64,000 bases of DNA from Homoserinimonas sedimenticola (GTDB taxonomy: Bacteria > Actinomycetota > Actinomycetes > Actinomycetales > Microbacteriaceae), in NCBI RefSeq assembly GCF_026094475.1, contig NZ_JAPELL010000001.1, positions 1,760,326-1,824,325 of the forward strand, given 5' to 3'. Within the stretch, counting starts at the first letter, position 1. Each line of letters begins with the position of its first letter. Positions 56,375 to 64,000 of this stretch are shown in pieces. The notes beneath the pieces are model-generated. The model did not search any database and had not been told where the DNA came from. It saw only the letters and a program-made list of their open reading frames with translations. A program made the position numbers and the translations under genes.

Positions 56375-57339
56375 TCAGCGAGGGAGCTATCCGCGATGAG
56401 AGTGACCGGCTTTCGTATGACGAGCTTTTCGAGGCGGCGGCGAGCACTGGCGACGTCGCGATCTTCCCTGTGATCTCGACGTTCTTCGCGGAGTACTACT
56501 ATCCCTTGGCAACCGGCACCGACGGGATCGTGGTTCCATATCAGGAACTCGTGCCTCAACCCTCAATGCTCTCGAGTGAGCCAGCGAAGCCTGCTCTCGA
56601 TTCGGCACGAGAGGCCCTCACGGCGGCCATGGAACACATCATCAACAGGCCGGTTGCTCTGCTTGCGAACCCCGAGTACATTGCAAACCCTGGCGAGAGC
56701 ATTCGCTTCGATGCATCGGCGTCCTACGTCGTAGATTCGGAGATCAGCGAGGTGGCTTGGGACTTCGATGGCGACGGAGCGTACGACCGTCTGGGCGCCG
56801 AGTTGGTGGTGGAGCACACGTACCCGGATGCATTCGACGGCGAGGTCCGTGTCCGTGTCCGCGCCGCGAACGGAACGTTCACAGTGGCGAACGCGCCAGT
56901 TCACATCGGGACGTACATTGCACCGGTAAAGCCTGGCTCTCCCACTCCATTGGAACTCGGGGCAGCGGAGTCAGGAGATAGCATCCGCCTGTCGTGGGAG
57001 CCGCAAGACCAGCTCGCCGCGCAGTGGCTCATAGCTGTGAACGGCGTGAATCTGGGCGTGACTGACGGCGACCTGCAGTCAGTCAGAATCAGTGACATCG
57101 ATCGCGCCGCGGCGACGGAGCTGTCAGTAGCGGGTGTGACGGCCGCAGGGCTCGTTGGTGAAGCGGCCACCATCACGCTTGGGCCGGCGAACGATGCTGG
57201 AGCCGGACCGGCCGCCGAGGAGATCGCGGTGACAGGTTCTGATGCGACACTTTCGTTCATCCCAGGGCTCGTGTTCCTGCTGCTCGGCACGTTGCTCGTG
57301 ATCAGCGCGCAAGTCGTCATACGCCGCCACCGCGCCTGA
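56194..57339 (+). CDS. VWA-PKD surface protein, 3' part of the frameshifted gene
   Basis: 381 codons continuing the VWA-like domain (to about residue 110), then a PKD/Ig-like domain (about 148-240, WDFDGDGAYDR and RVRVRAANGTFTVANA), an FN3-like domain (about 248-335, IRLSWEPQDQLAAQWLIAVNG), and a C-terminal cell-wall sorting-type end: IAVTG (57223-57237), hydrophobic stretch, RRHR tail. The nominal GTG start has no ribosome site, so it is probably not translated separately. Fits covalent anchoring by the class E sortase. Confidence 0.72.
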   Translation: MFAVRSSFTRDVEAAARALAEIEPGNRWSEVDSTEETLGALSAAINGFDWRPRAAKAIVLVSEGAIRDESDRLSYDELFEAAASTGDVAIFPVISTFFAEYYYPLATGTDGIVVPYQELVPQPSMLSSEPAKPALDSAREALTAAMEHIINRPVALLANPEYIANPGESIRFDASASYVVDSEISEVAWDFDGDGAYDRLGAELVVEHTYPDAFDGEVRVRVRAANGTFTVANAPVHIGTYIAPVKPGSPTPLELGAAESGDSIRLSWEPQDQLAAQWLIAVNGVNLGVTDGDLQSVRISDIDRAAATELSVAGVTAAGLVGEAATITLGPANDAGAGPAAEEIAVTGSDATLSFIPGLVFLLLGTLLVISAQVVIRRHRA

Positions 57340-57345
57340 CAGAAT
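57340..57345 (+). promoter_or_regulatory. -10-like CAGAAT of aroQ
   Basis: CAGAAT immediately after the preceding stop codon, 6 nt before ATG 57352; leaderless arrangement. Confidence 0.4.
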
Positions 57346-57351
57346 GGCCGC

Positions 57352-57798
57352 ATGGTGCACACCGAACTGCCGCTCATCCTTGTCGTCAACGGGCCCAACC
57401 TGAACCTGCTGGGCACGCGCGAGCCGGAGAAGTATGGCCACGAGACGCTGGCGGATGTCGCGGCGCGCGTCACCCGCGCGGCCGAGGCCGAGGGCGTGCA
57501 GGTCGAGTTCGTGCAGAGCAACCACGAGGGCGAGATCGTCGAGGCGATCCATTCAGCTCGAGGACGGGCATCCGGAATCGTGCTCAACGCCGGCGCCTAC
57601 ACGCACACCTCCGTCGCGATCCGCGACGCGGTCGTCGCAGCTCAGGTGCTCATGGTGGAGGTGCACATCACCAACGTGCACGCCCGCGAGGCGTTCCGCC
57701 ACCACTCCTACCTGTCGGATGTCGCGGCCGCCGTCATCGCAGGCGCCGGCACCCTCGGCTACGAGTTCGCCCTGCAGTACTTGGCGCGCCGGGCCTAG
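57352..57798 (+). CDS. aroQ: type II 3-dehydroquinate dehydratase
   Basis: Shikimate-pathway enzyme, dodecameric, 148 aa. [17 protein letters not shown] (about 9-25, catalytic Arg/Tyr loop), [15 protein letters not shown] and [17 protein letters not shown] (catalytic His) are complete. Composition returns to core-like GC from here. Converges with nhaA; 3 bp between the stops. Confidence 0.96.
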   Translation: MVHTELPLILVVNGPNLNLLGTREPEKYGHETLADVAARVTRAAEAEGVQVEFVQSNHEGEIVEAIHSARGRASGIVLNAGAYTHTSVAIRDAVVAAQVLMVEVHITNVHAREAFRHHSYLSDVAAAVIAGAGTLGYEFALQYLARRA

Positions 57799-57801
57799 GG
57801 T

Positions 57802-59133
57802 TCAGTCGACCTTCTTGTCGTCGCCGTACTGGTAGACATCCGGGACGCCGTCGTCGTCAGCATCGACCGTTTCGAGTGCCGAGATGGCCTTGTAGTGCCG
57901 GTTGCGGGCCCGCAGCACGATCGCTCCGATGAGGGCGGCCAGCAGGGAGGCGAGGAGGATGCCGACCTTGGCATGGTCGTTCTCGAGGCTCGTGCCGAAA
58001 CTGAGCTCGGCGACGAGGAGCGACACCGTGAAGCCGATGCCCGCCAGCAGTGAAACGCCGAGGAGGTCGACCCAGCGCAGGGTCGGGTCGAGCTTGATGC
58101 GGGTCAGCTTGGAGAGCAGCCACGTCGTGCCCAGGATGCCGAGTGGCTTGCCGAGCACAAGCCCCGCGATGATGCCGAGAGTGATGGTGTCGCCGAGGGA
58201 ATCGAGGAAGCCGTCGACGCCGCCGATCGCGACACCCGCGGAGAAGAAGGCGAAGATCGGCACGGCAACCCCGGCGGAGAGGGGGCGCACGCGGTGCTCG
58301 AGGATCTCCGCGAGACCCGGGCCCGTGGCATCCGGAGTGCGGTGCAGCACGGGGATCATGAAGCCCAGCACCACGCCGGCGATCGTGGCGTGGATGCCCG
58401 AGGCGTGCACGAGAGCCCAGACGACAACGCCGATGGGCAGCAGGATGACCCAGGCGGAGGAGCGGTGGCGGTGGAACAGCTGGCGGTAGCGCTGCGCCAG
58501 GAAGGCGTAGAGGGCCAGCGGGATGAGCGCGAAGAGCAGGGGCGGGAACGAGATCTCGTCCGTATAGAAGACCGCGATGATCGTGATGGCAATGAGGTCG
58601 TCGACGACCGCGAGAGTGAGGAGGAAGATGCGCAGCGCCGTCGGGAGGTTCGACCCGATGATCGCCAGGACGGCCACGGCGAAGGCGATGTCGGTGGCGG
58701 TGGGAATCGCCCAGCCGTGGAGGGAACCCGAGTCGCCCATGTTGACGGCGACGTAGATGAGGGCGGGGATGGCGACGCCGCCGACGGCCGCGGCGACCGG
58801 GACGAGGGCAGTGGCAGGCCGGCGGAGGTCCCCCGAGACGAACTCGCGCTTGAGCTCTAGCCCGACGAGGAAGAAGAAGATCGCGAGCAGGCCGTCGGAG
58901 GCCCAGTGCCCGAGCGAGAGGTCGAGATGCCAGGGCTCGTAGCCGATGTGGAAGTCACGGAGGGCGAAGTAGGACTCCGCCCAGGGGGAGTTCGCCCACA
59001 CGATGGCGATGGCCGCGGCGACAACGAGGATGGCACCGCCGACGGTCTCCTTGCGCAGGATCTCGCCGATCCTGACCGCTTCGCTGTAGCGGCCGAATCC
59101 GAAGAGGGTGCGATTCTGGCGGTTGTCAGACAC
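57802..59133 (-). CDS. nhaA: Na+/H+ antiporter NhaA
   Basis: 443-aa, 12-TM electrogenic antiporter for sodium and pH homeostasis. Family segments: [19 protein letters not shown], the two-aspartate ion site in [12 protein letters not shown], and [20 protein letters not shown]. The C-terminal tail is about 40 residues longer than E. coli NhaA and acidic ([17 protein letters not shown]). GTG start with AGGAG upstream. Confidence 0.95.
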   Translation of the reverse strand: MSDNRQNRTLFGFGRYSEAVRIGEILRKETVGGAILVVAAAIAIVWANSPWAESYFALRDFHIGYEPWHLDLSLGHWASDGLLAIFFFLVGLELKREFVSGDLRRPATALVPVAAAVGGVAIPALIYVAVNMGDSGSLHGWAIPTATDIAFAVAVLAIIGSNLPTALRIFLLTLAVVDDLIAITIIAVFYTDEISFPPLLFALIPLALYAFLAQRYRQLFHRHRSSAWVILLPIGVVVWALVHASGIHATIAGVVLGFMIPVLHRTPDATGPGLAEILEHRVRPLSAGVAVPIFAFFSAGVAIGGVDGFLDSLGDTITLGIIAGLVLGKPLGILGTTWLLSKLTRIKLDPTLRWVDLLGVSLLAGIGFTVSLLVAELSFGTSLENDHAKVGILLASLLAALIGAIVLRARNRHYKAISALETVDADDDGVPDVYQYGDDKKVD

Positions 59134-59250
59134 GGATCTCCTGTCGAGGGGTCGGCGATTGCTGTGTCGACCAGACTTCCCGACGCTCCACTTCGAGTCT
59201 ATGTGTCTCCGGTCGGCAAACTCACACGCAAGTGGGCGAAACAGGCGTGC

Positions 59251-59256
59251 TACGTT
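59251..59256 (+). promoter_or_regulatory. -10 box TACGTT of the mini-ORF/oxidoreductase
   Basis: TACGTT, 6 nt before ATG 59263; would start transcription at the first base of the mini-ORF. Confidence 0.5.
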
Positions 59257-59262
59257 CTGCCC

Positions 59263-59322
59263 ATGTTCCGCTCCCGAACCGCCCTGCGGCCCCCGGGCGG
59301 CTCGCCGGGGGTGCGGCGATGA
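59263..59322 (+). CDS. 19-residue mini-ORF coupled to the FAD oxidoreductase
   Basis: [19 protein letters not shown], then TGA overlapping the oxidoreductase ATG (ATGA). A TACGTT box 6 nt upstream predicts a leaderless message beginning with this ORF. Rich in Arg, Pro and Gly. It may only serve to deliver ribosomes to the next start (coupling) or act as an attenuating leader; no evidence for a functional peptide. Confidence 0.45.
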   Translation: MFRSRTALRPPGGSPGVRR

Positions 59323-60362
59323 GCGACGTCCTGATCGTGGGCGGCGGACCGGTGGGTCTTGCGGCCGCCATCGAGGCGAGACTCGCGGGCATGTCGGTGA
59401 CGGTCGCGGAACCGCGCATCGGCACGATCGACAAGGCGTGCGGGGAGGTTCTGCTCCCCGGAGCGGTGCCCATGCTGCAGCGACTCGGTATCGAGCCTCC
59501 CGGAATGCCCCTGCGGGGGGTCGCCTTCTTCGGCGGCGGCGAAGACCCGTGGCGGGTCGAGCATCGTTTCAGCAGCGGCGTGGGCCTCGGCCTCAGACGC
59601 GTCGTGCTTCACGCTCTTCTCACGGAGCGCGCCGAGGAACTCGGCATTGTGCGCGGCTATGGCCGTCTGCAGGGGCTCAATCAGGATGCTCACGCCGTCA
59701 CGGCGCTCACCGACCTGGGCGAGACGATCCGCTGCAAGTGGCTCATCGGATGCGACGGCCTTCGCTCCGCGACGGCAAGACTCGCGGGACTCAGCGACCC
59801 CCATCCGCCGAGGCACGAGCGTTTCGCGGTGCGTCGACACTTCGCGGTCGAGCCCTGGAGCGACGTCATCGAGGTCCACTACGGGTCGGATGCGGAAGCA
59901 AGCGTCACCCCTGTCGGCCACGACCTGGTTGACGTGAGTGTGCTCGGGCCGCGCGGGGTCGCCTACCGCGCGACGATCAACTCGATCCCCGAACTCGAGC
60001 GGCGGCTGCGTGGCGCCCCCGCCGTCACGGAGGCGAGGGGGGCCGGCCCGTTCCCCCGGCGCACGACCGCGCGGACCTCGGGTCGGGTGCTGCTGGCGGG
60101 CGACGCATCCGGCTATGTCGATGCGATCACGAGTGAAGGACTGCGAACCGGTTTTGCGCAGGCGAAGGCGGCGATCGACGCGATCCGCCGCGGACGACCC
60201 GCTGAATATGAGCGCGAGTGGCAGCGGGTGACGCGGCCCTACAACCTGATCACATCGGGCCTCGTGGGAGCGGGAGGCACCGCGCTTCGCTCGGGCCTCG
60301 TCGCAACTGCAGCGAAGGCGCCGCGCGTGTTCGGTGCCGTCATGGAGAGACTCACGCGCTGA
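59319..60362 (+). CDS. FAD-dependent oxidoreductase (monooxygenase/geranylgeranyl-reductase-like)
   Basis: 347-aa single-domain flavoprotein. FAD/NAD fold [15 protein letters not shown] at residues 5-19, the class-typical GDG..S-like CDGLRSATA motif near 145-153, and the second FAD motif [19 protein letters not shown] (about 264-282), which is the GD motif of the PHBH and geranylgeranyl-reductase group. Substrate unknown. ATG 59319 matches the FAD fold; the reading from 59232 adds non-family residues. Ends 130 bp before the FN3 surface protein. Confidence 0.87.
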   Translation: MSDVLIVGGGPVGLAAAIEARLAGMSVTVAEPRIGTIDKACGEVLLPGAVPMLQRLGIEPPGMPLRGVAFFGGGEDPWRVEHRFSSGVGLGLRRVVLHALLTERAEELGIVRGYGRLQGLNQDAHAVTALTDLGETIRCKWLIGCDGLRSATARLAGLSDPHPPRHERFAVRRHFAVEPWSDVIEVHYGSDAEASVTPVGHDLVDVSVLGPRGVAYRATINSIPELERRLRGAPAVTEARGAGPFPRRTTARTSGRVLLAGDASGYVDAITSEGLRTGFAQAKAAIDAIRRGRPAEYEREWQRVTRPYNLITSGLVGAGGTALRSGLVATAAKAPRVFGAVMERLTR

Positions 60363-60491
60363 CGAGCCGGAGCAATTTGTACCCCGGAACGATCGATTCA
60401 CCCTCCCAATGGGGGTGTTTGCGCGTTGTTCTGTACCTCAATTGCCCGCAGGATATATCGCGCTACCTTTTCCCCTCGCGAAAGTCACCCC

Positions 60492-62867
60492 GTGCAACCA
60501 CCTCGCCGTCTCGCGGCCGCCTTTGGCGCCGCCCTCGCGCTCCTCCTAGGGGTCGCCGTCACTCCCGCCACCGCCGCCCAATACAGCGAGATCGGGCAGA
60601 TCGTCATCAACCCCGGAGGCGGCAACGCGACCGATGGCTCCGACGGCCTGCGCATCGTCATCAACTCCAACGGCACGGGATACGACCAGGTGTACTACGA
60701 GGGCACCTACCAGTACTGCTGCTCCGCCGGCGCGCCCTCGCTCAACATCGGAGGCACCCTCTTCGGGCAGGCCTATGCGGCCGCAGCTCCCGAGAACCTC
60801 TGGGACAGCATGACGGCGACCCCCGTCACGGTGGAAGGCAACACCTCAGAGGTCACGATCACCGCGAACGCGATCGTCGACGGTCTCACCTACTCGGTCG
60901 CACGACACATCGAGTACACGGCACCCGACGAGAGCTTCCGCGAGACCTTCAGTGTCACCGTGCCGGAGGGCAACACCCACCCCGTGAAGCTCTACCACGG
61001 CGGAGACACCGCCCCCGGCAGCTCCGACTCGGGCTTCGGCGTCATGCTCACAAGCCCCGTGCGCACAATCATCTCCCTCAACCCGAGCTCGGGCATCCAG
61101 TTCGGGTTCCGCGAGGTGCCCGTCGGAGATGTCGGCCACAAGGCCTTCGACGGCGCCTGGTCGCGGGGCTACTGGACGGCATCCACGAACGTCTCGAGTG
61201 GAACGGATCTCGACCCCGCCTTCTACGTCGAGGAGGCGCAGCACGATGCCGGCCTCATGGTGCAGTGGACCATCGGTGCCACCCACGGTTCGGGCGACGC
61301 GGCTGCGGCCGGCACGCACGTCGCCGCAATGGAGGAGTTCGTCAGCCGCTACGTCAACCTCGTCGGCGCCTTCTCGGCTGCTTCCGCAGAACCGAACGAG
61401 ACCGTGGATGCAACCTTCACGATTCGCAGCGGCAAGCGGGAGGCGCAGAGCGGCCTCGGCTTCGACCTGACCCTGCCCGCCGGCATGACGATTGCGGGGG
61501 ATGCCTCCAACAGCTGCGGCGCGACCGTGACCGCCGAGCTCGGCTCGGGCTCAGCGACCGTTGCGGGCGCAAGCGTCGCGGGCCGCAGCGAGGGCGTCGA
61601 CGGCAGCTGCTCCGTCACCATCCCGGTCGCCGCGGCGACGGATGGCACGTACCGCCTCAGCAACGCCAACATCACCGCCCCGACGGGTGAACTCATCCCC
61701 ACGCTCACCGAGCGCGCCCTCACGGTGCTGACCGCCCCCGGCACGCCCGGCACCCCCGTCGTCGAGACGGGCGACGGCACCGCGACGATCACCGTGACGG
61801 CCCCCAGCACCGGGGGAGCCCCCGACAGCTACACCGTGACGGCGCTCGGCACCTCGCCGCTCGCGACTTGCGTTGCGGCGCCCGCGAGCCCCTCCTGCAC
61901 CATCACGGGCCTCAGCAACGGGGTCGCCTACGACTTCGTCGTGACCGCCACCAACCCGGCGGGCGAATCGAGCGCCTCGGCCGCCACCACGGCGACCCCC
62001 GCGGGCCTTCCCGCCGCGATCGAGACCGTCACGGTGCTCTCGGGTGACCAGCGCATCCGTGCCACCTGGGAGGCGCCCGCCGACAACGGCGCCGCCATCA
62101 CCGGCTACACGGTCAGCTGGTCGAGCGACGGGGGAACCACCTGGAGCACGGATGTCACGACCACGCGCACCTCGCTGTGGCTCCCGCGTCTGACGAACGA
62201 CGTCGCCCACCTCGTGCGTGTCTCCGCGGTCAACGCGAAGGGTGCCGGCGTGCCCACCGTCTCCTCTCCCGTCACTCCGCGCATGATCCCCGACACCGTG
62301 GAACTCGCGCCGGTTCCGCCGGTGACCGCGCCCCCCGTGGGGGAGTCCGCGCTCACGGTCGACGGCGAGACGCGGCCCGTCACGATCACGCGCGACCGGG
62401 CCACCCAGTCGGTGACCCTTGAGGGCGACGGCTTCACGATGCGCCTCGACTCCCAGACGAGCACCGGTGAGACCTTTGACCTCGACGAGGCGGGCAACCT
62501 CATGCTCATCGAGGAGGGCTACCTGCTCGTGGAGGGCGACGGCTTCAAGCCGAACACCGACGTCAACCTCTACCTGTTCTCAGAGCCCACCAGCCTCGGC
62601 GCCGTCCGCACCGACAGCACGGGAGCCTTCAGCGGCCGGGTCCGGCTTCCGGAAGGAATCCCGGTCGGTCTTCACACCGTGCAGGCGGTCGGCATGAGCT
62701 CCGACGGCGAGATCCGCGTGCTCTCCCTCGGCGTCCGCGTCATGCCGCAGCAGTTGCAGGTGACGGGAGCGGATGTCATGCAGTGGCTCTACGCGGGGCT
62801 CGCGGCCGCAGCATCCGGCATCGTGCTCGTGGGCATTGCCGGCCTGCGGCGCCGCCGCACCGCCTGA
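60492..62867 (+). CDS. large FN3-containing surface protein with sortase signal
   Basis: 791 aa from GTG 60492: signal peptide 1-30 (AAAFGAALALLLGVAVTPATAA), an N-terminal beta-rich domain (about 31-340) I cannot name, a repeat-like domain (about 340-410), two fibronectin type III domains (about 414-503 and 504-600), a Pro-rich linker, a further beta-rich domain (about 640-750), and a C-terminal LQVTG (755-759) followed by a TM and RRRR. This is a complete cell-wall sorting signal for a class E-type sortase. Probably an adhesin. The TTG reading from 60426 adds residues before the signal peptide and is rejected. Confidence 0.85.
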   Translation: MQPPRRLAAAFGAALALLLGVAVTPATAAQYSEIGQIVINPGGGNATDGSDGLRIVINSNGTGYDQVYYEGTYQYCCSAGAPSLNIGGTLFGQAYAAAAPENLWDSMTATPVTVEGNTSEVTITANAIVDGLTYSVARHIEYTAPDESFRETFSVTVPEGNTHPVKLYHGGDTAPGSSDSGFGVMLTSPVRTIISLNPSSGIQFGFREVPVGDVGHKAFDGAWSRGYWTASTNVSSGTDLDPAFYVEEAQHDAGLMVQWTIGATHGSGDAAAAGTHVAAMEEFVSRYVNLVGAFSAASAEPNETVDATFTIRSGKREAQSGLGFDLTLPAGMTIAGDASNSCGATVTAELGSGSATVAGASVAGRSEGVDGSCSVTIPVAAATDGTYRLSNANITAPTGELIPTLTERALTVLTAPGTPGTPVVETGDGTATITVTAPSTGGAPDSYTVTALGTSPLATCVAAPASPSCTITGLSNGVAYDFVVTATNPAGESSASAATTATPAGLPAAIETVTVLSGDQRIRATWEAPADNGAAITGYTVSWSSDGGTTWSTDVTTTRTSLWLPRLTNDVAHLVRVSAVNAKGAGVPTVSSPVTPRMIPDTVELAPVPPVTAPPVGESALTVDGETRPVTITRDRATQSVTLEGDGFTMRLDSQTSTGETFDLDEAGNLMLIEEGYLLVEGDGFKPNTDVNLYLFSEPTSLGAVRTDSTGAFSGRVRLPEGIPVGLHTVQAVGMSSDGEIRVLSLGVRVMPQQLQVTGADVMQWLYAGLAAAASGIVLVGIAGLRRRRTA

Positions 62868-62877
62868 GCTGCGAGCG

Positions 62878-63534
62878 TCACGGGAGCAGGAGGTCGTGTA
62901 GATCCTGGGGTGACTTCGCCACTCCGATCGCACCCTCCTGCTCCTCCTCCGCGCCGTAGCCCCACTCGACGAAGATCGCCGGGATGCCGTGGGCGGCCGC
63001 CCCCTCGACGTCGTGCAGGCGGTCGCCGACCATGACGGCACGGCTCGTGTCGACGCCGATCATCGTGAAGCGGCGCATCGCATCCTCGACGACATCCTTC
63101 TTGGCGCTGCGGATCTCGTCGATCGAGGAGCCCGCGAGGACGCGGAAATACTGCGTCAGGTTGGCGTTGTCGAGGATGACCGAGGCTGGAAACTCCGGCT
63201 TCGAGGTCGCTAGCCCGAGCGGGATGCCCGCGCGGTGAATCGCCTTGAGGATGCCCGGGATCCCGTCGAAGATCGGGCTGCCGTGCACGTTGTGCTCGAG
63301 GTAGTGCTGGCGGTAGATCGCGAGGGCCTGCGCCGACTCGACCTCATCCATTCCCGCCCGCACCCGGAACGACTCGAGGATCGGCGGGCCCACATAGGCG
63401 AGCAACTCCTCCGGGTCGGGCACCTCTCGCCCGAGCTTCTCGAACATGTAACCCAGCGAGGCGGTTATGCCCGGGGCCGAATCGGAGATGGTGCCGTCGA
63501 GGTCGAAAAGGATGCAGGTCCAGGGCTGGCTCAT
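62878..63534 (-). CDS. HAD-family hydrolase (phosphoglycolate phosphatase-like)
   Basis: 218-aa phosphatase with HAD motif I LFDLDGTISDS (residues 9-19), motif II TSKPEFP, motif III lysine region and motif IV VGDRLHDVEGA; cap domain of the PGP/beta-phosphoglucomutase type (about 20-90). Substrate not evident. TAGGTT lies 6 nt before the ATG: a leaderless start. Converges with the FN3 protein gene. Confidence 0.92.
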   Translation of the reverse strand: MSQPWTCILFDLDGTISDSAPGITASLGYMFEKLGREVPDPEELLAYVGPPILESFRVRAGMDEVESAQALAIYRQHYLEHNVHGSPIFDGIPGILKAIHRAGIPLGLATSKPEFPASVILDNANLTQYFRVLAGSSIDEIRSAKKDVVEDAMRRFTMIGVDTSRAVMVGDRLHDVEGAAAHGIPAIFVEWGYGAEEEQEGAIGVAKSPQDLHDLLLP

Positions 63535-63540
63535 GCCTTC

Positions 63541-63546
63541 AACCTA
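63541..63546 (-). promoter_or_regulatory. -10 box TAGGTT of the HAD hydrolase gene
   Basis: TAGGTT on the minus strand, 6 nt before ATG 63534. Confidence 0.5.
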
Positions 63547-63557
63547 CGCGCGTGTGA

Positions 63558-63842
63558 TCAGCGCAGGGACCCCAGCACGACCGAGTACTCGAGAATGCGG
63601 CGACTGCCCACGAGTCCCTCGAGCTGGAACGGGTCTGCGTCGAGGAGCTCAGCGGCGCGCTCGGCGGAAGGCACGTCCATGATCAACAGGGCGCCCGCGC
63701 GCTCGCCCTCGAAGGTGGGGCCGCTCGCGATCAGCTCGCGCGAGTCGACGAGCGTCGCGAGGTACTCGCGGTGGGCGGCGCGGTGCTGGTCGCGGCCCTC
63801 CGTGTCGTCGGTGTAGTCGTAGAGCACGGCGAAGGTGGGCAC
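63558..63842 (-). CDS. YCII-related domain protein
   Basis: 94-aa single-domain YCII protein (dimeric ferredoxin-like fold; FAVLYDYTDD, HREYLATLVDSREL, GALLIMDVPSAERAAELLDADPF). The conserved His-Asp pair of the family is partly visible (H26 region). Catalytic role unknown. GTG start with GGAG upstream, 28 bp after nucS. Confidence 0.88.
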   Translation of the reverse strand: MPTFAVLYDYTDDTEGRDQHRAAHREYLATLVDSRELIASGPTFEGERAGALLIMDVPSAERAAELLDADPFQLEGLVGSRRILEYSVVLGSLR

Positions 63843-63870
63843 GGGAGACTCCGATCAGAAGAGGTAGTGG

Positions 63871-64000
63871 TCAGAAGAGACGAAGGTGGCTGTCGTCCAT
63901 GCCGCGCATCGCGTCATAGTCGAGCACGACACAGCGGATGCCTCGGTCCTCCGCCAGCGTGCGGGCCTGGGGTTTGATCTCCTGAGCCGCAAAGATCCCG
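63871..64000 (-). CDS. nucS: endonuclease NucS, C-terminal end only
   Basis: Last 43 codons of NucS, the mismatch-specific endonuclease that replaces MutS/MutL repair in most actinobacteria. Seen: [18 protein letters not shown] and [14 protein letters not shown], the end of the RecB-like nuclease domain, and the terminal HLRLF, the clamp (DnaN)-binding tail. The rest lies beyond the right edge. A short repeat (TCAGAAGAG at 63855 and 63871) spans the stop. Confidence 0.9.
   Translation of the reverse strand, partial: GIFAAQEIKPQARTLAEDRGIRCVVLDYDAMRGMDDSHLRLF

Noticed and set aside
60426-60491. TTG start giving an 813-aa FN3 protein
   Set aside because: Puts 22 polar residues before an otherwise normal signal peptide; GTG 60492 fits better.

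Overview
The window is about 64 kb of high-GC (roughly two-thirds G+C) actinobacterial chromosome centred on the replication origin. The gene order rpmH-dnaA-oriC-dnaN-recF-dciA-gyrB-gyrA, a fhaA-fhaB-pstP-rodA-pbpA-pknA-pknB cluster next to crgA and a class E sortase, NucS mismatch endonuclease, inositol-phosphate synthase and the protein sequences themselves point to the family Microbacteriaceae; genus cannot be fixed from this stretch alone. Most of the window is conserved core genome. I see no insertion sequence, prophage, CRISPR array or plasmid-like module.

Left arm (1-28.9 kb). It holds a 2-oxoacid dehydrogenase E1 pair (partial), a HisC-like aminotransferase, a small holin-like membrane protein, a WXG100-like protein coupled to an alpha/beta hydrolase, a low-molecular-weight tyrosine phosphatase with purB, and small membrane or hydrophilic proteins. 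The rpsF-ssb-rpsR-rplI-dnaB replication/ribosome run follows, then ino1, the CCA-adding enzyme, DUF6049-murJ-trxB-trxA, an aminotransferase and a D-Ala-D-Ala ligase. The origin-proximal minus-strand run rpmH-rnpA-yidD-yidC-jag-rsmG-parA-parB completes it. Two parS sites sit exactly on the GTG start codons of parA and rsmG, and a 15-bp tandem array separates parA from parB.

Origin and right arm (28.9-53 kb). dnaA, a 403-bp oriC with DnaA boxes and an AT-rich unwinding stretch, dnaN, recF, dciA, gyrB and gyrA are co-directional with the fork. After gyrA come a DUF3566 protein, tRNA-Ile, tRNA-Ala, a cyclophilin, a zinc-ribbon rhomboid, divergent crgA and sortase E, a 51-aa membrane protein, a TrpG/PabA-type amidotransferase, and the growth/division signalling cluster. 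That cluster holds two PASTA kinases, a PP2C phosphatase, two FHA proteins, PBP2-like PbpA and RodA, which together steer peptidoglycan synthesis. MurJ, CrgA, sortase E and DUF6049 belong to the same envelope programme.

Distal right (53-64 kb). This part is more variable: tRNA-Leu, a ThrE-type exporter, then a lower-GC patch (about 54.5-57.3 kb). The patch carries a small membrane protein and a large cutinase/VWA/PKD surface protein split by a one-base frameshift in a G6 run. Then come aroQ, nhaA, an FAD oxidoreductase preceded by a coupled 19-codon mini-ORF, a large FN3 surface protein ending in a sortase signal, a HAD phosphatase, a YCII protein and the C-terminal end of nucS.

Cross-cutting signals: at least a dozen genes begin directly 6-7 nt after a TAnnnT-like -10 box (leaderless mRNAs), often as divergent pairs. 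The hexamer GGATGC/GCATCC is strongly over-used on both strands across the core genome, apparently at DNA level, and not in the low-GC patch.
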